From Fragilaria crotonensis (taxonomy: Eukaryota; Bacillariophyta; Fragilariophyceae; Fragilariales; Fragilariaceae), in NCBI GenBank assembly GCA_022925895.1, contig JAKSYS010000419.1, positions 1 through 54,041 on the forward strand: a stretch of DNA of 54,041 bases, written 5' to 3'. Below, piece after piece: positions 1 to 10,470 of this stretch (positions are counted from its first letter, which is position 1; each line of letters opens with the position of its first letter). Under the pieces are notes generated by a model. That model ran no database searches, had not been told where the DNA came from, and saw only the letters and a list, made by a program, of their open reading frames with translations. A program made the translations under genes and the position numbers.

Positions 1-637
1 AGCTCAACTCAACGGGCAGACACCGTCAGTAGCTTCAATTCTCCTGGATTGTGGTTGACGCTCCGACGGTCCTTCGTGTTGTTTTCTCAAGCTTGAACGC
101 AGAAAACACAGCCAGAGTTTTGATTGAGGTTTCGCTTTTCTGACGGGTGTACTGTGTCCCATCTTGTTCGGGTTCCCTTGGCTGTGTTTGCCGTTTGCGT
201 TCCTCCAGAATGTTGACGAACACGTCAATGCCAGATATGTAAATACAGTACATAATGGTACAGTACATTCATAATGGTATTCACATGATATAATGAGTGG
301 ATACAGTACAGTAGTACCTGGTAAAGAAGTCTACCGTAGCAATGTTGTACTGGAGTACCAGGTTTCGTAGATTTTATCCTCCAGTAGTCTGGCTGTCGAA
401 TTTCGTCTGCTCTCGAGTGTTCGATAGAGTTCGAGTGGTACCAGTACCTGTACTGTATACTGTATACTACAAGTAGCCCAGCACATGACAACTGACGACA
501 GAATTGTAACAGGAAACACCGAATCCTCTTCACCTCGCGTTGACTAGACAATCATCGACTCAGACTTGCTACCAGCCATAGTACTCGTACCAGGTATAGA
601 GTGGAGAAATCATTGCTGAACAAGAGGCGGGCGAGCA
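1..637. other. intergenic region upstream of ISCA2-like gene
   Basis: I see no supportable gene here. Short open frames on the minus strand lack recognisable protein character. From about 240 the sequence becomes rich in GTAC and related self-complementary words (for example around 300-360 and 440-480), the composition shared by most intergenic parts of this window. Confidence 0.6.
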
Positions 638-1222
638 ATGGCATCAAGAATAATACTTGCACGCATCGCAATGTCTGGTGCCGGTCCGCGATTCTACGCT
701 GCGACACGACTGGTACACTTGCCGCAGGCTAGATCTCTGTCCATGATAACCAAGACAACGGCGGGTTCCATTTCACTTGGAGACGCATCGTCGAAGGTCC
801 CAGCCTCGACATCGTCGTCCTCATCACTTCTTCGCAATGCCATTGTCACGGACGACCTGAGTGTTACAAGCGCTTGCCTCCAACGAATTCGAGCACTTGC
901 CGCCAAGCGTCAAGATCCCAGTTACCTCAGAGTATTCGTCGACGCCGGAGGTTGCTCTGGGTTCCAATATAAGTTCGACATGACGGAAGACAAGGACGAA
1001 CCCGTAGATCCCGTTGAAGACGTTGTATTTGAAAGTGACGGTGCTCGTGTTGTTGTGGATACCGCTTCGTTGGATTTTATCAAGGGATCGACGATTGATT
1101 TTGTACAAGAAATGATCAAATCAAGTTTTGCCGTCGTGGACAATCCGCAATCAGAAAGTGCGTGCGGGTGTGGATCGTCATTTGCCGTCAAAAAATTTCA
1201 ATCGAATCCAGCCCTCGATTAG
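638..1222 (+). CDS. ISCA2: mitochondrial iron-sulfur cluster assembly protein, IscA/HesB family (ISCA2-like)
   Basis: A complete 194-residue frame with an ATG at 638. The first ~75 residues are rich in Arg, Ser and Ala and low in acidic residues, as expected of a mitochondrial transit peptide. From about residue 85 the protein follows the A-type scaffold fold. It has the first conserved Cys in GGCSGFQ and the C-terminal pair in ACGCGSSF, the three Cys that bind iron or an Fe-S cluster in this family. The stretch VVVDTASLDFIKGSTIDF between them is typical of the family. ISCA2 works with ISCA1 and IBA57 to build 4Fe-4S clusters in mitochondria (family knowledge). ISCA2 rather than ISCA1 is my choice from the domain wording and is less certain than the family. 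No frame break is seen. Confidence 0.88.
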   Translation: MASRIILARIAMSGAGPRFYAATRLVHLPQARSLSMITKTTAGSISLGDASSKVPASTSSSSSLLRNAIVTDDLSVTSACLQRIRALAAKRQDPSYLRVFVDAGGCSGFQYKFDMTEDKDEPVDPVEDVVFESDGARVVVDTASLDFIKGSTIDFVQEMIKSSFAVVDNPQSESACGCGSSFAVKKFQSNPALD

Positions 1223-1363
1223 ATTTGTAGAAATGGATTCAATGCACACTAGTGATACACGCATCTAATAGTCTATTTTGTAACATTACGACGTAGTCGA
1301 GGAAAAGTATACTTTGATGATTGACCAATACCACACCGCATTGACATTCTATGTGAAATCCAA

Positions 1364-1828
1364 CTATATTTGTGATGCATCCATATGCTGCTGCTCCATA
1401 TCCTTCTTTGTTTGTGCCAACAATCTTTCTTGTTCATCTTCCATTTCTTGACTCCATTTGGGTGCTTTCTTCTTCCTTGCCTTTGCGGATGGTTTCGCAG
1501 ATTTCCCCTCACTAGCGGTTGTTATTGTCAATTCTCCAGCAGTTGTTGACGACATTGCGGCTGTCGTCTCGCAACAACACCGTCGCAACGCTTCTTGTGC
1601 AATATCTTCCATCCCCATACTGGTCAATGCCTCCACAACATCTTTCGGGGTGTAACTGAACTTGTCGAGTGCCACCAATTCGTGAGCCAATTGATGCAGA
1701 AAACTTGTTTGACACACGCGCAGGGCTTCGATGGAACCGTCCGTAAACGTGGCATTGGGCATCAATTTCGACGCAATCTCCAACATTTGTGACGACTGAA
1801 TCTGACCTGCAGGGCGTTTGCGAGACAT
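1364..1828 (-). CDS. histone-fold protein (CBF/NF-Y, Dpb4/POLE3-like)
   Basis: A 154-residue intact frame from an ATG at 1828. Residues ~12-75 fit a histone fold: a first helix (QMLEIASKLMPNATFTDGS), a long central helix (IEALRVCQTSFLHQLAHELV), then a short strand and TPKDVVEALTSMGM, the LSxxDVxxAL-like third part seen in POLE3/CHRAC17 and NF-YB. The C-terminal third is Lys- and Glu-rich (KARKKKAPKWSQEMEDEQERL), like the charged tail of Dpb4/POLE3 proteins. Such proteins pair with a second histone-fold subunit in DNA polymerase epsilon, chromatin remodellers or NF-Y. The sequence does not tell me which. It converges with the ISCA2-like gene, about 140 bp apart. Confidence 0.6.
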   Translation of the reverse strand: MSRKRPAGQIQSSQMLEIASKLMPNATFTDGSIEALRVCQTSFLHQLAHELVALDKFSYTPKDVVEALTSMGMEDIAQEALRRCCCETTAAMSSTTAGELTITTASEGKSAKPSAKARKKKAPKWSQEMEDEQERLLAQTKKDMEQQHMDASQI

Positions 1829-2398
1829 GATGTGACGGAGTTAGAGGTATATGGTCGATTGTTGTGTTGTTCAGAGTAGTACGCGCTGATGGTCATTCTA
1901 GAGGTAGGTGTTGACGCAGAGTGTCTGGAGGTCAAAGTGTCGGTACCAGGTATCATGTTTCGATCTGTTATCGGTTATCGGTTATCGTTGGGGGTGTTTG
2001 CTGACTGGAGTCTGATGTCTGATGTACAGTACTACAGTACTAGTACAAGAAACTGCGGTAGATAGTATCTTCTATCTACAGTACTAGAGTACCGCGGAAT
2101 AGTTGAGGAGCTGAGTTGAGGTGTTGTGTACTACTACCACATGGTAGTACGCACTCTGACAGTGGGGTCGAATGACAGTGCAGCTGCAAGTCACATAAAC
2201 AGGAGACACAGGACAAATGACTGCCATGCGTGCAGTGAGCATGTAAAATATATGTACTCGTAGTACATCGAACGTTGAGATGACAGCGACGCTGCGTGAG
2301 TGATTTTTGTAAAGAGGTTAAATTGACAGTCCACAGTCCACAGTCGTACACACACATAGTCTTCAGTCCACACACGCAATTTCTTAGAAGTGACCACA
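1829..2398. other. intergenic, GTAC-rich
   Basis: No gene is supportable. The segment includes three tandem copies of a short ttatcgg word near 1970-1990 and a run of CAGTACTAGTAC-like palindromic words near 2025-2090. It should also hold the promoter of the downstream peptidase gene, but I recognise no specific element. Confidence 0.5.
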
Positions 2399-5383
2399 AT
2401 GGTGAGCTCTTTGACGTCGTTGTTCGCCAAAGACCGCCCCATGTCCAGAGCCACCCCGACATGAATCGAGTGGTGGACCAAGCAACCCTATACGACCATC
2501 GACGCCTCAAAGCTTCACCCTGAAACCGTGGCTTCTCTGCCACCTCCTGGTACGTTATCAATAATGTCGTTGGAAAAGGAATGCAATATCCCTGTACTGG
2601 TTGGTGCTTGATGATTGATTATTCATTCTTGATGCTTTATTGTAGTGGTGGGTTGTTGGTAACAGTATTGGATGCGATTCCAAGGTTGACGATTCGTGAT
2701 TTATAATATGACTGACGCGAACACTCACACCATTCATAGGCTTGACAGGACCCACATCCATTGTCTTTTCTCCAAAATCACCGACGCTGCCCACCTATCT
2801 AGCATTTCTTTCCAGCAATCCCAGATTAAGACTGAGAAATGGAGAACGACAATTTTGCGTTGTTGATACCAACAACTTGAACAATGTTCAACCCCTCATT
2901 AACATCGACAACAACAACCCTTTTACCGCACCTGATAGTGGTGATGAATCCTTGGAAGAAAAACTACGCCGAGAACGGCAACGACTACATTCAACTGGAT
3001 CCGGAGTAACGCAGTTCAGTTGGGTTTTAAATAGCCGACAACAGCTATCAATCTTGGTGCCGTCCAAGGGATCCCTCTATGTACAAGAAGGAATCACTGG
3101 GAATTTGACACTTGACAAGGCAACCCTCCAGTCCACACTCTCGCCGATGACCACGTTGGGAAGCGTGGTGGGAAGAGATGCCGGTGCTATTGATGCACAA
3201 CTTAGTCCGGACGGTCGCATGGTGGCCTTTGTCGCGGCAGGTGAAATATACGTCCTTCCGTGTCGAGGAGGCCGAACCAATTCGAATTTCATATGGTGCC
3301 ATCCAAGATGGAACGAATTCCATCACTCACGGATTGGCAGACTTTGTCGCGCAGGAAGAAATGGATCGCTATCGAGGCTTTTGGTGGCATCCGGATGGTA
3401 TCGGTATACTGTTTGCTCGAGTAGATGAGTCACAGGTACCGCCCTATCGGATCCATCACCAGGGCAACGGAGACATGTTCGAAGATCATCGTTATCCGTT
3501 TTGTGGTCAAAAGAATCCGACAGTTCAGCTTGGATTTGTGCGAATCGATGTGTCGTCGATACTAGATGAGTATACAATGCAAGATGCTCAAGAAGTAGAG
3601 AGAGCGATGGGGTAATGTCATCTGGTTCCCTGCGCCTCGGGAAGCGCAAGAATACCTGGCCCGCGTGAGTTGGTTCCCTGATGGATCGGCGTGCACAATG
3701 GCAGAATCGGACGCAAACAACTCTTGTGCTCACCAAGTTGGACATGATTACTGGAAAATCCAGGACGTTGCTCGTGGAGCGAAGTGACGTTTGGATCAAC
3801 CTCCATCACATGTTGCGAGTTCTCCCCGAGCCATTCACCCAGATGAATGTGCAGATGCTGTGGAAACAGTTGTACCTCCTGGACCCTTTCCAAATGGATC
3901 ATTTTCCTTTCTTTTGCATCTGAACGAACTGGATTCATGCACCTCTACCTGTACACCTATGCCCCAGGCATCAATTCAGAGCGTGCCATTCTGATACGGG
4001 CGGTGTCGGCTGGAGATGGATGGTGGAAAGTGTGGTTGGTGTCGACATGGATGCTGATGCCGTTTATATCACAGGCACTTACGATTCGTCATTAGAACGG
4101 CACTTGCGCCCTGCCCATCATCGCGTCCACGTCGACGGAGGACAACGGTTACGAACAAAGCAGCGGCGGAATGCGCAGATCACTGAAGAACGTGATGAGT
4201 GCTCTGAGTGGAACGAAATCAGTTCCATCCGCTGGCAGGGACTCAGCAGAATGATGCCCATCCGCCTCACAACAGAACGTGGTATGCACAGCATTGTCAT
4301 GGACGACGAATGTCGTTTTTGTGGACAGTAGCTCCGATTTGGGCAGACCCACCACTGTAAAGTATACAAATTGCCTGAAGGCGGGCCTTTTCACTATCAA
4401 ATCCCAGCACATCCAGAGGCCGCAAAATGTCTCGAAAACTTGTTGATGAAGAGGATGTGCGCTTGCTCTGCACTCTCTATGATGCTGCAAACGACGACAA
4501 GTCGATGAATTCTTTGCTAGGAAACCTGAATGAAATCAGCGGCGAACGTCTCTCACAACTTCCAGCACCTGAGCTGTTATCGTTTCCTACCAGCGACGGA
4601 ACTGCCACACTGCACGCAGCCCTCTATCGCCCGGATCCTAGCATTCATGGTCCTGGCCCGCATCCATTGATTTGCGCCGTCTACGGTGGACCGCATGTCC
4701 AACGTGTCAACAGATCGTGGTCCCAATGCTGCGATATGCGAGCCCAACGACTACGCTCATTAGGTTTTGCCGTTGTCAAATGCGACAATCGCGGCTCGTC
4801 TCGTCGAGGTCTAGCGTTCGAAGGCGCCATTCGACGGCGGTTGGGCCGACTGGAAGTACTGGATCAAGTCGCAGCCGTACGCCATTTGGCGCAGTGCGGA
4901 ATCGCCGATTCGTCACGGATTGGTGTCTATGGATGGTCCTATGGCGGCTATTTAGCTGCCATGTGCTTGTGCCGTGCCCCGGATGTCTTTCATGCCGTCG
5001 CCGGTGCACCTGTGACCAGCTGGGATGGCTATGATACTCATTACACAGAACGATATATGGGTCTGCCATCCGATAATTCCAGTGGCTATCGCGAATCTGC
5101 TGTCTTTGATCATGTCCCGAACATGAGAGGCAAACTAATGATTGTCCACGGGTTGATCGATGAGAATGTTCACTTTCGACATTCTGCGCGACTGATCAAT
5201 CGACTGATTGCGAACGGAAAGGATTACGATTTACTTATATTTCCCGACGAACGACACTCGCCGCGGCGATTGCGGGATCGTATCTACATGGAACAGCGTA
5301 TCAGCGACTTTTTCAACGCCCATTTGGGCCAGGCCCGCACAACTCCGCCGGCCCCAGTGCGGCATGTGGCAGGCCATCTGTAG
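2399..5383 (+). CDS. dipeptidyl peptidase of the S9B (DPP8/DPP9-like) family, frame interrupted
   Basis: Prolyl-oligopeptidase family enzyme that removes N-terminal dipeptides after Pro or Ala. The beta-propeller part carries [12 protein letters not shown] near 3355-3390, holding the Glu pair that grips the substrate N-terminus. The alpha/beta-hydrolase part (4427-5383, uninterrupted) has the nucleophile in GWSYGG (Ser codon 4937), Asp in LIDENVHF (codon 5159) and His in DERHS (codon 5255). An intron at 2550-2739 joins in frame (PPG/LTGP). The likely start is the ATG at 2399, with a second tiny intron 2402-2470 directly after it; without that splice an in-frame TGA at 2462 blocks the start. 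The propeller coding sequence changes frame about seven times (near 3270, 3612, 3690, 3890, 4020, 4315 and 4400) while homology continues. The breaks could be consensus errors or real decay. Probably cytosolic: no signal peptide or TM segment is seen. Confidence 0.82.
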
Positions 5384-5601
5384 TAGATTGTCGTGCACTG
5401 TACTCTAGGCATGGAACTACTGTTTCTCCAGTAACAGGTAGTGTAATCTACTCTCGACTACTACTAGTAGAGGATGCCTTTGTGTACTGATAGACTACTC
5501 GATTAAAAGTACAATAAAGGACAACTCACAACAATCGCATGCACTTGGCTTGGTTCACAGTCGTGTCGAGTACTCCCCTACGTTGGTACTCCAAATGTAA
5601 C

Positions 5602-6273
5602 TTATTTACGAAGTTGGTTGACAGCCTGCGCCTTGACCTCCTTACTGATTCTGGCTTCAATTCGTCTGTCCTCTTCTTCTGCAATCTTTTCTCGCATCTG
5701 TCGGTAGGATGGGTATCTGCAGAGAATAAAGGTATTGATGACGGCCATGGCGAACAGAGCAATCGCAACAATCAATCCGAACAAGTTGCCATACGCCAAG
5801 GCGACTGATCCGAGAAGGAGGTAGAACAAGAAACGCCAGACACTGTTGAACAAAAAGCCAAAGTTGACGGCAATCATAACGCGAAGAAATTTGAGCTGAG
5901 TTTCCAAGCAGCAAATCAAGAGACCTCCACAAGTCGCATAGATAGCAAGAATAAAGTTTGAAATGGACGGAATGGTAAGCATCAATAGAATCTATGATGT
6001 GATAAGTGTTAGTACCGATCACTCTGAAGACATGCAGGACTAACGGTAGCATTCCTGGGGTCAAAACTCACCGAAACCGCCATGAGCGCAATGGACACTC
6101 CCATGTTTGCCAGGCGCATGGCAAGAATGATTCCGGGAAGCTCCCGATCATCAATGTCCTGCTGCGCTGTGTTGATTGGGGTAATCTTCTCCGAACCAGT
6201 GGCGGCCGGCACTTCCGGAGCTGGTGCCGAAGTGTCTTCTGGTGTTAACCAAGAGGGCGTCGTTGGTCGCCAT
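5602..6273 (-). CDS. small multipass membrane protein, COPI-associated (TVP15-like)
   Basis: The main exon (5602-5991) encodes about four hydrophobic helices (from ILAIYATCGGLLICCLE to VAIALFAMAVINTFILC), followed by a charged C-terminal tail (YRQMREKIAEEEDRRIEARI). This fits the COPI-associated/Tvp family of Golgi membrane proteins in size and layout. A first exon encodes a Pro/Ala-rich leader and the start of the first helix (ANMGVSIALMAVS). It ends at a good GTGAGT donor (6071); the acceptor is at 5992. The nearest upstream ATG (6273) and the splice junction each need a one-base frame change to give one continuous protein, so the exact N-terminus is uncertain. The family call rests on topology and a few residues, not on a diagnostic motif. 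Confidence 0.5.
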
Positions 6274-6835
6274 GGTCAAAACTCGAAACGCTGTGGTGTT
6301 GTTGTGCTGCTTGTATCACTTCCCAGTTGCCCAATGACTGCGATGGACAGCCGTTGGGCGGGGGTTCACGTTACGTGGTACTACCGCTATGTTTCTACTC
6401 CGAGGATATATGCTTGGTAGCTGCGGCTCTCTCTGTATGTATCCCCGTGTTGACTTCGTACGATTGGGGAGCAGGTGGGTCCGGCACGATTTGACCAACA
6501 CAGACCGAGGACGCAGACCGGTGTATTTCCGCAGTTCGGAACACTAATGGTGCATTTCGCAATAAAACAGAAAGACAGACAGAGCGGAACCATGATCAAC
6601 TTTGCCAGGTCAGGGATATCGTAATAATGTGGAGACATACTGGTACTTGTATGACATGACATATGACATATGACATCAGCTGGCAGCCGGCAGCCGACTG
6701 AATGACAAACCTCGATCCCAGAGGTCTTTCGCCTTTGGATTTGAGTTCAAGTTGAGAAGATATTCCACACAATTGTAATTCGGCGCACGCCTACATACGT
6801 GAGCCTCCCAACAACAATAGTGCAATAACTTGACC
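6274..6835. other. intergenic, FCP promoter region
   Basis: No supportable gene. The segment lies between the divergently oriented membrane protein and FCP genes, so it should contain both promoters. I see a short tandem CATATGACAT-like repeat near 6650-6675 but no recognised element. Confidence 0.45.
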
Positions 6836-7529
6836 ATGACTCGCCTTGTCCATCATCGGCCTAGCATCTGCTGCTGCCTTCGTGCCAGCCCAGCCTCGTG
6901 CTACCACCGTGACCCTATCGGCCATGGGAGGTTCCTTCTATGGACGGAAAGGAGAAGGTTCCTTGCTTCGGCGCCACCCTCTTCTCGGAGAGCCAAAGTT
7001 CTTCGGTGAGACCTGGTGGGACAAGATTACTCTTGAATGGGGATCTGAGGCCACTGGAAAGTATGTTCAAGCCGCTGAAATCAAACACGGACGTTCTGCC
7101 ATGCTTGCCACTGTTGGTTTCGCTTTCCACAAGCTCGGATTGACCCTTGACAAGATCTCCCCACACGAGTACCTCTCCGTCACTCAAGGCGTCAAGTTCG
7201 CCGACCTTGCTGCCATGACTCCTGCGGAAGCCATCCATGCTGTCCCGGCTGCTGGTCTTGTTCAGATGTTCTGCGCCATTGCTGCTGTGGAGATCTACGA
7301 ATTGACGCACAAAGACGGAAGCATTCAGTACGGCGAGACCGTCGCTCCAGGACTTCAGGCTGGTGGACTGTCTGGTGACTTGGGATTCAACCCGCTCAGT
7401 ATCAAGATTACTGACCGTCGCCGCCTTGTTGAGATTCAGAACGGACGTGCTGCCATGTTTGCCATCTTCGCCTGGGTCGCCCATGATGCCGTTGCTGGAT
7501 CTGTACCCCTTCCGCTCCCTTGGAACTAA
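6836..7529 (+). CDS. fucoxanthin chlorophyll a/c-binding protein (FCP, LHC superfamily)
   Basis: Thylakoid antenna protein of about 230 residues. After a hydrophobic signal (LSIIGLASAAAFVPAQ) with the AAFVP plastid-import motif, it shows three LHC helices. Helix A contains AAEIKHGRSAMLATVGFA and helix C contains VEIQNGRAAMFAIFAWVA, both with the E..(H/N)GR chlorophyll-binding motif; helix B is around GLVQMFCAIAAVEIYE. The frame is open from 6846 to the stop, but the only nearby ATG (6836) is one base out of phase: ATG, a single A, then CTC GCC TTG. An ATG-AAA-CTC start would restore the usual M-K-L opening, so two A bases may be missing. The subgroup (Lhcf or other) is not decided. A plus-strand gene with strong codon bias, as expected of a highly expressed antenna gene. 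Confidence 0.93.
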
Positions 7530-7746
7530 ATCATGCTCCTTTTCTTGCAAAGATGATAGCGATTTAAATAAAGTTGGGCTACCTTTCTCTCTGTCTGGAG
7601 ACTATAAACGTGAACTAATGCGCAAAACGTTACCGGGCATTTCACACCTCATAGAACACTTATGCCGTTGCAGATATCTATCATATACGTAGTGGATTAT
7701 GTACCTCATTTGAATGTACCAGTCGAAGAAAGGCATGCTAAGATGA

Positions 7747-9167
7747 CTACAGAAGAAGAATTTCATCATTCGTCTCGTCAAATTCGTCATCGCTTTCGTC
7801 GCTATCGCCAACGTCCGCCACCCAATCCTTTTGAGGCATGCCGTATCCAGAGTTGCCAACCTTGGTGTCGGCTCTCCCCCACACACGCTGCACGATTTCA
7901 TTGGTGGACAGCTGGGAGGTTTGACGACAGATCGACTTGATAGCCGCATGCTTTCCGAGAAAATGGGTTCTGCAGGCCTGTTTCAGCACAGCAGGGTCGG
8001 TCGGAACATTTGATCCGAGCAGCGGTGCAAAGATCTCTAGTAAATGGCGCTCTTCCCATGGTAAGGCAAGGAAGATGTCAATGCCTTGTTCCCAATTATT
8101 GTCATCATGAGTCAGACTGCGTTGCAGCAGTGGCACAACAGGTTCGACGGGCAACCATGAAGCGAAACGAACCACCATGTCCATACTTTGGTGAGCCCAC
8201 AAGTAAACCACTAAACTATTGACATTAGGCAGCCCCAGGTACAGATATGACTTGATGACGTGTTCGAGGTGCTTGCTGTCGCAGAGAATTAACTCAGGTG
8301 GCAATGGGTCTAACTGAATATCCACACCACGTCGCTTCAACAATGCAGCGCAGAGGCCAAGACCCTTTCGGACAACTTCGTCCTGGCTTGATTGCAATAC
8401 GACCAGTTCTCGCACCACGCGTGGAACCGGAAGGGAGTGTAGATGCTCCTCCAAGAGGTTGAGCCTTGATCGATTAAGGCCTATCTGTCGACACAGTTCT
8501 TGACAGATTTTGTGTTGACGATGGCACTCTGTGTGAGTGGCCACCCAAGCAGAAAAGTTCTGGTGCGGTGTTGTTGATACTGACGCCGACGTGATATTAA
8601 GCAATTCATGTTTCTTTTGTTGGCGATAGTCTTGGAGCACTGAGAGTGGTGATTTTGCTGTATCAATAAGATGGTCTCCATCGAACGAAAGCGTTAGTTC
8701 GTCTCCGACCCTAGGACGGAATCGATTCGTTCCATGATCTGGCGCAATGTTCTCGGAAGGAGCCGCAGATCCCTCTGTATATGAAATCGCGTCAATCTCC
8801 AGTTCTGGATCATCGCATCTTGCTTCCACGACTCATCATAAATGAACCCCGAAGCAGAATCATGATGGTAACCATTGCCATCTACATCATCGTGCAAGCA
8901 CTGCTGTACTCTGTTCCAAACATGAGGCAGCAGCAGTTTGTGGAGCGTCGTAGGCGAGCGCAAACATAGACGTAGTTGCGTCGTCCACGGAACCTGAAGA
9001 GCCACTTCGGTCGAAATTGCATGCAGAAAGGCTTCGTCTTCTTCTCCATACGGAATCTCCGACAGAATGCGGTGTACTGAACCAGGATGGCTGGCAGAAC
9101 TAATGATGTCACCGACACTATCGTCCTCCACCGGGATCATATTGAACTGTTCGTTCTCATCGTCCAT
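7747..9167 (-). CDS. unrecognised ~470-residue protein, one frame break
   Basis: Starts at the ATG at 9167 with an acidic N-terminus (MDDENEQF). It continues to about 8820, where the frame shifts by one, and then runs to the stop at 7747. Both parts have ordinary coding character. The central region (8600-7950) looks alpha-helical, with repeated Leu-rich stretches (HLEHVIKSYLYLGLPNVNSL, VVRFASWLPVEPVVPLLQ). The C-terminus is strongly acidic (VGDSDESDDEFDETNDE). There is no signal peptide or TM segment. I do not recognise a family; a helical-repeat scaffold with acidic ends is a description, not a function. It converges with the FCP gene. Confidence 0.65.
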
Positions 9168-9760
9168 TTTAGGTCATTGAATGGCATCCCTTATGCTTTA
9201 TCGACGCACTGGCTCGCCTTCTTCACATGAACAAATAGTAATGTGGTACAATAACTTGTCTTCGTGCTGATGGCCCGTTTGTTTCGTGTACTCGTGCCAA
9301 ATACAATTACAACGTACCGGTACAATGTATTCCGTCTTCCGTCCACTCTCGCTCTCTTTACTTATCACAGTACGACTATACAATCTACTGTAGCAGTGCA
9401 CCGTGCATCCGCGTATGCAGTACTCCCGAGTACGTGATACTGGAATACTGCACCGTGTAGTCCAGTGCAGTTCAGCGTTCGCTGTATGCAGATGTCATAC
9501 TACTGGTACCAGGTACTGGTACTAGATGTCCTGGTATGCAGATGTATGCATACTCTCGCGCCAAATCGAGCCTTGTCTGAAGACCAATCAGAAGGCTCAA
9601 AAAATGACGGAACGCTTTTTTCTACATGGTCTTTGATCTCTGGTGCGTTTCCATGGATCTCAAATGACAAACAGTACATATCCAAGATAAACACATGTAT
9701 TTGCATATTTGTACTCGGGTGGTACCACATTCGAAGTGCAAATAGTTAATAAAGCTCATC
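9168..9760. other. intergenic, GTAC-rich
   Basis: No gene is supportable. The stretch 9360-9550 is dense in GTAC, CAGTAC and TACTGG words, including repeated TGCAGATGT. It separates two divergent genes and should contain both promoters. Confidence 0.45.
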
Positions 9761-10309
9761 ATGGCGATTGTTCAATCTTCGCCTCTCCTCCCTGAACATG
9801 TCGTTGATGCCCGAAGAGACCTCGTGAACGTTTTCTTTCATCTCATGGACGGCAAGGTGAGGGAATCCGTGCGCACATTTCGATTGCATCGATTGTGATT
9901 GAACAAAGTATGCAAGCGACGTCACAGACACATGCGCAATTAACCCTGAATCTGTGCTCCATCTACTCCTCAGACGCTGTGCTTGCTCATCGATCCATTG
10001 AATGATGATGTCATCTCCTTAAAGAAGCGAGTCGTCGCCAAATCGGGAATCCCGTTAACCACAAATGATCTTTTCATGGTATGGAACGGCAAACCCTTCG
10101 GGGACAATGGCGGCGTGCGCAGCTTGCGCGAAGGCGCCACGGTCACTGTCTCTTATCGAAATCGCGGTGGCTGCTTCATGGTATCCTTCTCCATTCTTAT
10201 CATGATTGGCGCAGCACTCCTGGGATCCTTCTGCACCTGCGGGCTCTCACTTTGCGTTGTGCCCTTCTTGGTGCCGCTCTTGTTCATTCTGCCGTTGTTC
10301 TGTCTGTAA
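9761..10309 (+). CDS. ubiquitin-like protein with RxRGG end and hydrophobic Cys-rich tail
   Basis: Two exons, 9761-9856 and 9974-10309, joined in phase 0 across a 117-nt GTGAGG...CAG intron, giving about 143 residues. After a 27-residue leader, residues ~30-98 follow the ubiquitin pattern: a beta strand, a helix with SLKKRVVAKSGIP (compare the ubiquitin helix and GIP turn), LFMVWNGKPFGDN (the hydrophobic patch strand and loop), then SLREGATVTVSYRNRGG. The last six residues match the ubiquitin R-x-R-G-G terminus. The ~44 residues after the di-Gly are hydrophobic and Cys-rich, enough for one or two membrane passes. The protein could be cleaved after GG to release a modifier, or stay as a membrane-anchored UBL. 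The sequence cannot decide, and I do not recognise an established family with this layout. Confidence 0.7.
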
Positions 10310-10470
10310 GAAGTTAGAATACACATATGCACACCTCTCGGCAACAGCGAACATCGTCCACAACTAAATGACAACAACCGCCAGTACTCCGACGGACCTT
10401 TCATGCAAACACAAACGAGTCAACGAATAACTTATATTATCAATTGCCTCTGTGCAGCAATCTTAGCTTT

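Noticed and set aside
2399..5383. calling the peptidase gene a pseudogene outright
   Set aside because: The catalytic half is intact with all three active-site residues, and similar one-base breaks affect unrelated conserved genes, so sequence error is at least as likely.
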